Shown: positions 56,876-64,000 of the stretch, piece after piece
Numbering within the stretch: position 1 is the first letter of the stretch
Layout of the letters: every line of letters begins with the position of its first letter
Source: Polytrichum commune
Taxonomy: Eukaryota; Streptophyta; Polytrichopsida; Polytrichales; Polytrichaceae
Length of the DNA: 64,000 nt
Direction of reading: 5' to 3'
Assembly (NCBI GenBank): GCA_950295325.1
Contig: OX485805.1
Coordinates: 16,481,501 to 16,545,500 of the forward strand
Position numbers and translations under genes: made by a program
Notes under the pieces: generated by a model
Told to the model about the DNA's origin: nothing
The model's database searches: none
The model's input: only the letters and a program-made list of their open reading frames with translations

Positions 56876-59800
56876 GTTAGAAAGCTCACATGTTTTTCCA
56901 TCGTAGAGTTTCGTGATGTGCTTGTGTAGCAGGTGTAATCCTATAGGAAACTGATTTGCTTCACCACTCGTTGTTTGTAGAACAAACTTGTTCTTGTCTG
57001 CCTGAAATCATACATTAAACCCCTGTAAACTTGAAAGAATTAGATTTTCGTTTAGCAGGATCAAATCATCAACACTGAAGATGGAAAACGTCGACAAGCT
57101 CAACAGGTCATTTTAGACATTCAGAAAAAAATTCTGCACCAAATTTGAAAGCCAGAGTGATGCTTGATGTGGTATGCCTTGTATGTGACCTATGCATGAC
57201 TTTTTGATGGATACAACAAGAACTCTCAAAGGTAGAAAGCTCACATGTTTCTCCATCGAAGAAGAAAACTAATTAGCTTCACTGCTCTTTGTTTGCGAAA
57301 CAAACTTCCTATCTGCTTGAAAATATACATGGAATTCCTGAGAATCCGAATTTTTTGAATTTCTTTTGGCAGGAACAGATCAACACTGAAGATGGAAAAC
57401 GTCGACAATCAGCCCAGCAGGTCATCCTTAGACATTCAGAAAAAATACCTTGCACCAGATTTGGAAGCCAAAGTGATGTTGGATGTCCTGAGGATGCTGC
57501 TCCAGTGCAAGAACCCGAGGCTGCGGGAAGTATCCTAATGCGGTTTTCTCGTGACCGGAGTGGGGATCAATTGTCACCCTACTCACAGCCTCTCCGCAGG
57601 TTGAATATAAGAGAAAAATCCAAGATTTCAATCCTACAACCACCTGAACTTCAGATGCTAGGCAATCCCGTTGAGGCAACTACCACAAACTACACAGACA
57701 TGGAGATGGACACCATGTCTTACATAAAGCTACAAAGGTCCACAGAAGGACATCATTCGAGATGCTCATGTCACGATGTTGTCATACGTGAAAGGTTCGA
57801 AGTTCCTCTTTCAGAACACGTTATGAGAGTGTTGAATAGGCTGGGACCAACCAAATGCAGAAAAGAGAGTACTACTGATCGTAGCCATGGCCAAGACTGC
57901 TCAGAAGAAAAGAAGTTGGCGAAGGACTATCTTCAAGGGTGGGGTATGGTAAGGTCTACAGATCACTTGTCATCTGATCACGTAGAAAAACCATTGCAGA
58001 CATCAATTGCAGAGCTCTGTGCTGAGAGATTCAAAACTGTACATGTACATGACCTACCATCCACGTCCTGCCATAGACAAGGAGGCAAGAACCTGGATGA
58101 TCCTGGCTGTGTCGATGCGTCCACCTCAGGGGCTGGTGCTGGAGATCAACGCAAGAAAATGCCCTCTAGTAATGTTCCAACTCAGTGTCAAACATGGTAC
58201 AATAGTCTTGTTGAAGACATACCTACGTCGACTGAGGTAGAATCCTTAGGAAGGAAGATCAAGCCCTTCGCATCCAGCCTCCCAAAGATTTTGGATACTT
58301 CGAATCTGACTACGAAGGAGCAATTGACTCAACCAGTCGATGGATCATGCAGTGGAGATTTTTCTCATGGTCGTATACAGACCAATGAACCTCCGAGTAA
58401 TATTCCAGACGGTTCTCCAAACATCATAACTCCCCATGGGTGTAATAGTTCTCTTCTTGGAGTCCAAGGTGCCAAGAGCAGTGGCAATCTGCGTTCACAT
58501 TATTGCACCGATGTCAAATCCATAATCGATGATTCCAGGTTCTTAGAGAGCTTGGTAACTGCTCCCAAAAGTGATGTAGCATATGCAGCTTGTGGGGGTG
58601 ATGCTAGTGCACAAGCAACAGAGGGTGGTCATCAATCAAGCATTTCTGAAGCATGGCAAGATTCCAATGTAAAAAGGATCAATCCTTGTGCCTCTAGAGA
58701 AAACATCATGAACACCATCAGCAGGTCCGCGGGTAACGTACGAGTGAACGGTGAGGATATGAGTAGAGAGGAAGTAGTACCATCTGTACATGAGAACTAC
58801 TCTAGAGCAACTCCCAATCATGGAAACAATCTGAGTATTAGTAGAGCCGACTACATTGAAGACATAGGTGAAAATGAGCACTCGGCCTCCATGATAGCAG
58901 ATCATCACGAACCTGCAGTCGATAGTTCAGGAACAGATAAGAAGGTCAACCTCCTAGAGAAAGATGGATGCATTACAGGCGACGTGAATGTTACAAATGA
59001 GGGTTTGCAGGGATCAAGTCATCAATCTCTCTCTCATAGATCGACAAGCTATTGTAAAGTGACTGAAAAGCTTCATGAACGTCAATGTTCAGGAGCTGAC
59101 ACAATGTTTGAGCGTCCATGCCGGAGGACCAGCAATTCAGTCTCTATGAAAGAAAGACCCGAGGAAGATTCTGGCAACACAACTAGTACCGGTTGCTTTC
59201 AAATCATTAGGAGGCCTTGGACTGACACCACTGCCATGATCCGGGAAGTGAATAAGGAATCGAACACAATTCAGAAAGCATCAACCTGCAGTGCTGAAGA
59301 TGATGTCATATTGGACTCTCTACAGCTTGACGAATCAAATGTAAATTCTCATCGTGAGGATTGTATTCCAAGTGGCTGTGGTCAAGTGAAGCATGGGATT
59401 GCGATCGTTGGAGAAGACGAAGAAGATGATCGGTCCAAGCAGATTGAAAAGAAACAATCATCTATTGGAGACCATGTCGCATACACCTTTCGCAATAGTT
59501 TCAGGTTTGTGTTTACTATGCATTCAACAACAACAGTATTCACGGAATTCTTCTGTTGAATGAGTTCACTTTCCACCTTCTTCTCCATTCTCTCATCCCT
59601 TCCATCAAGCAAATTGAAGGTCTGGCCAAATAGTTCATGAATGTACCCTCAATTGGAAACAATCTAAGTTTTCCACTTTGATGTTGGCCATGATAGTGGT
59701 TCCAAATGAACCCCCCGCCCAGTGACGTTGTGTTTTCTACAAGCTGTTGTACATTTCTACAGATTAGAGAAAATTGATATCAAATTACTATGGGGATTAG

Positions 59801-62599
59801 TCAGGCCATTGTGGTGAGCTCCAATTCTTTCCTTGACGCTACTGGTTAATTAATTTTAGGCTTCGTAATTGAGTGCTGGTTGCAGGCTGAGAGCAGATTA
59901 CATAGGTCAAGCTCAATGGAAGGAATGGCTACAGGAAGCCAAAACTGAAGAAAAGGAGGAGTGCTGGAAGGAATCTCAGGAATCTGCAGCAACACGTAAT
60001 GAATTGAGCAATAAAGAGTTTAATGCAGCAAGAAACGAAGTAGAGCTTGAGCAGTTCGGTCCAGCAGAAATTAGGGCAAGTATAGCAGAAAGGAAGAGCA
60101 ATGAGGTGGATACAAACATTCCAGGTACGAAATCCAGTGGAGGAATTTTTGAGATTTGCGATCTGACATTGTCAGGGTGCAAAAAGGAAGTCTTTCACTC
60201 TGATCATTGTGGTGCAGGACTTAATTCCCCTCCCTTTCCAGAAAAGGCTGACAAAACAGAGCAAATCCTGGAAGGCAATTCAAACCCTAAAACAAGACGC
60301 AAGCTTAGGGATACCACAAGATCAGAGGAGAAGATTAAGAGGCAGACCGAATTGGAGTTGCTAAGAATGCCAGTGAAAGAAGTAAAAAAGGAAGCAATTG
60401 AGGAAATCAGCAGAATTCGTAGACATGGCACAATTGCTGAGCAGATGGCCTTGATCAACTCGGAGGATGAGAAAAAGAGAACTCGTGAAACAAAAGCTAA
60501 GGATGATTCAAATGACCACCATGAATCTCATGGAACCAAAGATTTCTCAAGGAAGATCCCTGCTCTTGGAGACGTCAGTAAACGCAAACGCAAGCGCACT
60601 GATGATGTTCCAAATCATCAGGTGGCCAAAAGACAGTACTCCTCCGGTGACATTGAGACCCATGTGCCAGATGCTGACCATTATGAGTTTGACAAAGATC
60701 GAACAGAGAGTCATGTGAAAATAAATCAGGTGTGTTATTTTCTTGCAACATCGGCTTAGAAATTCAGTTGAATTAGTAATGGATCAATGCCATAAAATAA
60801 TTTGTTACAATACTGACTCCCAAAGAGAAATTATGCAGGTCTGGGCATTGTATGATGATATTGATGGTATGCCACGGAATTGGGCGCACATCCAGAGGGT
60901 TGTTCATTTCCCTCAATTCAAAGCTTGGGTGTCGTGGCTAAAACCTCACAACCCTTCTCTCCAAACTGTACGGTGGAAAGAGGTATAATGATATTCTTTT
61001 CGGTGTAAATGCATGTCTATGTTTCCTCAAAAGTCTTTGTAAATCCCCCGCCCAGTCCTCCTTGGTGATCCGGTGTCCTTGTTGGAATTCTGTTTCTTGG
61101 TGAAGTAAAATCTTCTTGCCCTTAGAAGGAAAAAAAAAATTGTTTCCAAATCAGGGTTTATTATTGGACAGTTAGAGACATCCATGGAAACTGGTTTGAC
61201 ATCAATACGGAGGATCGATTAGCATTTCATGAGTGTGGAATCCATCTTTGTGACAAGACCTATTGTGTATTCAATATCGAAATCCAGAAGCTCAATCTGT
61301 GCAGGTTTCGCCAAATGTCTTTGCAATTCTCCGGCCCAGTCTTCCTCGGTGATCTGGGGTTCTGGTTGTAATTGTGTTTCTTGATGCAATGTGCATCTAA
61401 TTGTCTTCAGGAAAAAGAAAAGTCTTTGCAAATCAGGGTTGTCATTGTACAGTTAGGGTCATGCATGGACAGCTCGGTTCAACATCAATATGAAATAGAT
61501 TAATTGTTTTCTGATTCCAGAATCCATCTGTATGACAAGATCTATGGTGTACTCAAACCCAGAACCAGAAGCTCAACATCTCTTATTATTTCAGTATCCA
61601 AAGCAGCTTCTATATGGAGCGTCATTTCCTGTAGCCAGATGAACACTTGAAACAAGCAGTGTGGTGCTGGGTAGCTGGTAACAGTGTTGGACTGGAATCC
61701 CCTTTTTTTCAACCCACTTGGGTGCATAGAATGAGGATTTTAAATTTTTGTTGATACAACCAGTAGGGTATGGGCATTTGAAGATGATTTTGTTCTTCAT
61801 ACCATTCACGTCTATTTAACCATCCAAGAGCCTTCTTACCTAGGTAAGAACTACGCTAGTATCAATGGGGTATGAGGATGGTATTGACCCAAATAATGAC
61901 TTGGGTTTACAAACATTCTCTCATCTTGTGATACATCATACCCACCAAGTATCAATATCTGACTGATATTACAATTCTGATAGTACTGGTAAGGTAGTAG
62001 GCTCTTTGATGCCATTTTTCATATTGTATATGGATACTGTGCATACGGGTCCAACATTGGTAGGTACTTAACATTGTCCAATGTGTCACTGCCTGATGCA
62101 GTCTACAGGATACACTGTACCATGCGGGCACTTCAAGGCTGGCAAGCCAGACATTCTGACTGGAATTAATTGCTTTTCTCATCTTATGGTGGTGGATTGG
62201 GAGGCCAATGATGTGGTGCACATATATCCTAGAAAAGGTGAAATTTGGGCTCTGTTCAAAAAAGGAGCAATGCAGCACAACAGTGAGGGTGTATGTGACA
62301 AGAAAGTCTTGAAGCCTGAGGGTCGCCCCAAGCCAATTGCAACTCCCAAGTTTCGGCTAGTTGAAGTTCTTGCCAACATTGATGGAGGAAGCCCTGTGGA
62401 AGTTCAAGTGCTCGGGAAAGTTCCTGGGTTCCGAACCATATGGGGGCCCTTCTATGCCAAAGGTGCACTTCCAAGCAACAGTATGCGTCTATTTTCCCAC
62501 AGGGTACCTGCTTACCGGTTACGTGGTGGCGAGAATCCCAAAATCCCAGAGAGTTGCTGGGATATCGATCCAGCCGGCCTTCCCCCTGAAGATAATTAA
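56052..62599 (+). CDS. seven-exon gene: XRCC4-like head plus DUF3444
   Basis: Proposed exons: 56052-56187, 56402-56550, 56741-56875, 57373-59504, 59886-60729, 60839-60982 and 62102-62599 (stop included). All introns are GT-AG and every phase joins correctly (1, 0, 0, 2, 0, 0), giving 1345 codons. Exons 1-3 resemble the plant XRCC4 head, the DNA ligase IV partner in non-homologous end joining. Exons 4-5 are long, polar and probably disordered, with a basic KRKRKRTDD nuclear-signal-like stretch near 60580-60600. Exons 6-7 form a DUF3444 domain, which in plants usually ends J-domain-type proteins. Phase agreement over six junctions favours one gene, but two adjacent genes, or an annotation shift around the duplicated exon at 57.0-57.4 kb, remain possible. 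A nuclear role in DNA repair or chromatin is inference. Confidence 0.6.
56831..57504 (+). repeat. tandem duplication including exon 3 end and exon 4 start
   Basis: Period about 337 bp: 56831-57167 and 57168-57504. Both copies hold the end of exon 3 (copy 1 LLIDTTSNLK; copy 2 a non-coding relic in which DFLMDTTRTLK can still be read), the intron with AGAAAGCTCACATGTTT, and the start of exon 4 (INTEDGKRRQ). Copy 1 of exon 4 (57059 onward) hits a TGA after 29 codons. Copy 2 has one extra nucleotide (ATCCTTAGAC versus ATTTTAGAC), after which the long exon frame runs on, while the other frame gives a Leu-rich sequence ending at a TAA near 57535. Confidence 0.8.
57373..59504 (+). CDS. exon 4, long disordered segment
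   Basis: 2132 nt open, from a TTGGCAG acceptor to a CAG/GTTTGT donor, encoding about 710 residues rich in Ser, Asp, Glu, Asn and His with scattered Cys. No repeats or known domain. The chance of such a long open frame is negligible, so it is coding even if its first 55 codons are in doubt because of the local duplication and 1-nt indel. Close to the 3' end is an acidic patch, GEDEEDDRSKQIEKK. Confidence 0.7.
59886..60729 (+). CDS. exon 5, charged helical segment with basic stretch
   Basis: 844 nt encoding a highly charged region (QWKEWLQEAKTEEKEECWKE, then TRSEEKIKRQTELELLRM and VKEVKKEAIEEISRIRRH) with coiled-coil potential and a putative nuclear signal KRKRKRTDD near its end. The first codon is completed by the split Arg from exon 4. 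It ends KINQ before a GTGTGT donor and joins VWALYDDIDGMP of the next exon in phase 0, a typical DUF3444 start. Confidence 0.7.
60839..60982 (+). CDS. exon 6, DUF3444 N-terminal half
   Basis: 144 nt: VWALYDDIDGMPRNWAHIQR then VVHFPQFKAWVSWLKPHN and VRWKE. The WALYDDxDGMPR block is the signature opening of DUF3444. Confidence 0.85.
61000..61580 (+). repeat. tandem duplication inside intron 6
   Basis: Two units of about 285 bp (61000-61303 and 61304-61580) share GTCTTTG-AA-TC, CGGCCCAGTC(C/T)TCCT, AATCAGGGTT, GACATCAAT and GAATCCATCT-TGTGACAAG. It expands the 1119-bp intron. Confidence 0.75.
62102..62599 (+). CDS. exon 7, DUF3444 C-terminal half and stop
   Basis: After a TGATGCAG acceptor: STGYTVPCGHFKAGKPD, INCFSHLMVVDW, VVHIYPRKGEIWALFKK, FRLVEVLANIDGG, VEVQVLGKVPGFRTIW and MRLFSHRVPAYRLRGGE, ending SCWDIDPAGLPPEDN and TAA at 62597-62599. 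The (I/V)YP(G/R)KGE(V/I)WAL and FSH(R/Q)VP(A/S)Y blocks are diagnostic of DUF3444. Domain length, together with exon 6 (about 213 residues), is normal. Confidence 0.88.
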   Translation, partial: STGYTVPCGHFKAGKPDILTGINCFSHLMVVDWEANDVVHIYPRKGEIWALFKKGAMQHNSEGVCDKKVLKPEGRPKPIATPKFRLVEVLANIDGGSPVEVQVLGKVPGFRTIWGPFYAKGALPSNSMRLFSHRVPAYRLRGGENPKIPESCWDIDPAGLPPEDN

Positions 62600-62884
62600 A
62601 CCATCACCTCGTGAACCTGGTGAGTTCCAAACAAATTATGTATTGGGAGCCAATGATTTTGTCATTTCATACACTCAGGCACGTTGTTCAATTTGTCAAG
62701 TGTTTCGTACCTTAACCGGTTTCTGGCTATGTCTCGACGTCGTGGCAGTTTTGGTTGGTTGAGAGCAGGGGGGTTGTATCCCATAACCAGGGAGTCCCCC
62801 GCCAAAGTCTCCAACCCTAATGCTGAACCTGTTCACCTAGTTCGTAGAAACCAGCCGCACCAGTTCAACCTACTGAACCATCAC
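62600..62884 (+). other. 3' flank / probable 3' UTR
   Basis: No further conserved coding. It contains no obvious AATAAA signal before family A repeats begin. Confidence 0.4.
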
Positions 62885-63195
62885 TGAGGGTGAGGGGTCT
62901 TAGATGCTTACCTTTTCCAACTAGCCCACTTCTCCTAGAATAGCAAACATGCGATTAGTACAAGATGGTTAGCAAATTCAGATCGAGGTCGTAGCCACTT
63001 TCCTCATCATTTCTGGAGCTCGCATGAATATCTTACTCATTATCAAAGTGAAGATTCTTGTGTTCAGTGCATGGTCAAATAGGCTCCCCCAATTAGGTTA
63101 ACTATTGAGCTTAGAATGGTTATTGTATTTTGAGCATGTAGTCCAATCTCTTTTTAACCACATGTCTTTTTGGTATCTGTTCTTGGAGCCAAATC
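62885..63195 (+). repeat. dispersed repeat family A, copy
   Basis: Reverse complement of 5650-5965, with indels. Ends soon after GTAGTCCAATCTCTTTTTAA. Confidence 0.7.
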
Positions 63196-63359
63196 TAACC
63201 ACATACGACTAGAATATAGCATGTCCGAAATAAGATTAGTAACTGAATTAGGCATGTCTATCTTAGTGGTTCAATAGTAGTGTCGATCCTGCGGCAAATG
63301 GCCTGCGGATGTGGTTACATTAATTTTCCTGATCCAACGCCTATATTTGATCGGTGTGA

Positions 63360-63655
63360 TTAGGTGAGGATCAATGAACAAACATCATATGAAAGCATGC
63401 TTAAGAAAGATTAGACTACGTCTTCAAATTTGTATGAACTACTCCACACTCAATAGTGAGCATCGCAATTGGGAGGACCTATATTGTATTCAGTGGAGGT
63501 ATCAACAAGCATGCACTTCTGAGAACCACAACTAAATCAAGGGAGGTCCAATTTTCAATCCAATTATTGCTGATGATTCATTGTAGATTTGCTAAATGCA
63601 ACACAAGTTTTGTTGTGTAAATTTAACCGGTGGAAGTGGGATAGCATGATAAAGA
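63360..63655 (-). repeat. dispersed repeat family A, inverted copy
   Basis: Reverse complement matches 52950-53250 and shares the core with 62885-63195, so the two copies here form an inverted pair about 165 bp apart. Confidence 0.7.
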
Positions 63656-64000
63656 AACCAAATCGCTACTACCTGCCTTAGATCCGATTCGCCCCAAGCA
63701 TCAATGGTTCGTTATCCCCATAACTAGCACTGGGTAAGTATGTTGGCTATGGCCAATAGCCTCCGGGTCGAACCTACCCAGGCCACCACGACTACCAGCC
63801 ATAACCGGAACCCCAAAAAGGGTTATCCAAATCATAGAAACTTGATTTTACAAAAAAAAAACTCTTGTCCTCACCACCATTGCACATCTCAAAATGTTAC
63901 TTGGGCCAGGACAAGTGATCCTCCTACTTTCATCTTCCAAGGTTGCATTTTGAGAGGGATTGAAATCAGTTCTGGAGCTGTCTAAGGAAATGTAAAGGGT
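63656..64000. other. no gene seen
   Basis: An ORF at 63740-63985 has no recognisable domain; the window ends here. Confidence 0.3.

Overview
The window is nuclear DNA from a land plant with a large, repeat-rich genome. Support comes from spliced genes with plant-like introns, a plant-type XRCC4 domain and DUF3444 domain, remnants of a plastid-type soluble pyrophosphatase gene, and Copia, Gypsy, LINE, hAT and MITE elements. I cannot name the species or the major plant lineage from sequence alone. No operons, CRISPR arrays, rRNA genes or intact tRNA genes are visible.

Layout. 0.5-3.2 kb: a hAT-derived fold-back element with a transposase fragment. 4.9-5.6 kb: a two-exon inorganic pyrophosphatase pseudogene. 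8.1-11 kb: a single-exon orphan gene (minus strand) flanked on both sides by degenerate tandem arrays. 11.9-12.25 kb: a minisatellite. 12.88-27.72 kb: a decayed Copia retrotransposon (322-bp LTRs, target duplication ATGGT) that contains a much younger Gypsy element (14777-23753, 1482-bp LTRs that look identical, target duplication GCCCC). The Gypsy element keeps gag, protease and integrase but has lost reverse transcriptase and RNase H by an in-frame deletion. 31.1-32.1 kb: an orphan 358-residue ORF (minus). 32.6 kb: a 250-bp MITE with perfect 37-bp terminal inverted repeats. 34.39 kb: what looks like the first coding exon of a UAP56-type RNA helicase gene, without the rest. 36-41 kb: a broken LINE (minus) with RNA-binding ORF1 remnants, a degenerate 2A-like motif, endonuclease and reverse transcriptase. 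41.6-43.1 kb: an unexplained GC-rich block. 43.8-55.5 kb: gene-poor, with a second MITE, two strong hairpins, poly-G/C tracts, a tRNA-Ala-like relic and a minisatellite. 56.05-62.60 kb: the best host gene, seven exons in consistent phase, predicting an XRCC4-like head, a long disordered middle with a basic stretch, and a C-terminal DUF3444 domain. 62.9-63.65 kb: an inverted pair of a dispersed repeat that also occurs at 5.7, 43.2, 49.5 and 53 kb.

The window is therefore mostly a record of transposon activity around two or three host-type genes. The most unusual items are the recently moved Gypsy element without reverse transcriptase, the XRCC4-DUF3444 gene model, and the plant LINE with a 2A-like motif. 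Exon borders and domain calls were made by eye; no alignment program was run.
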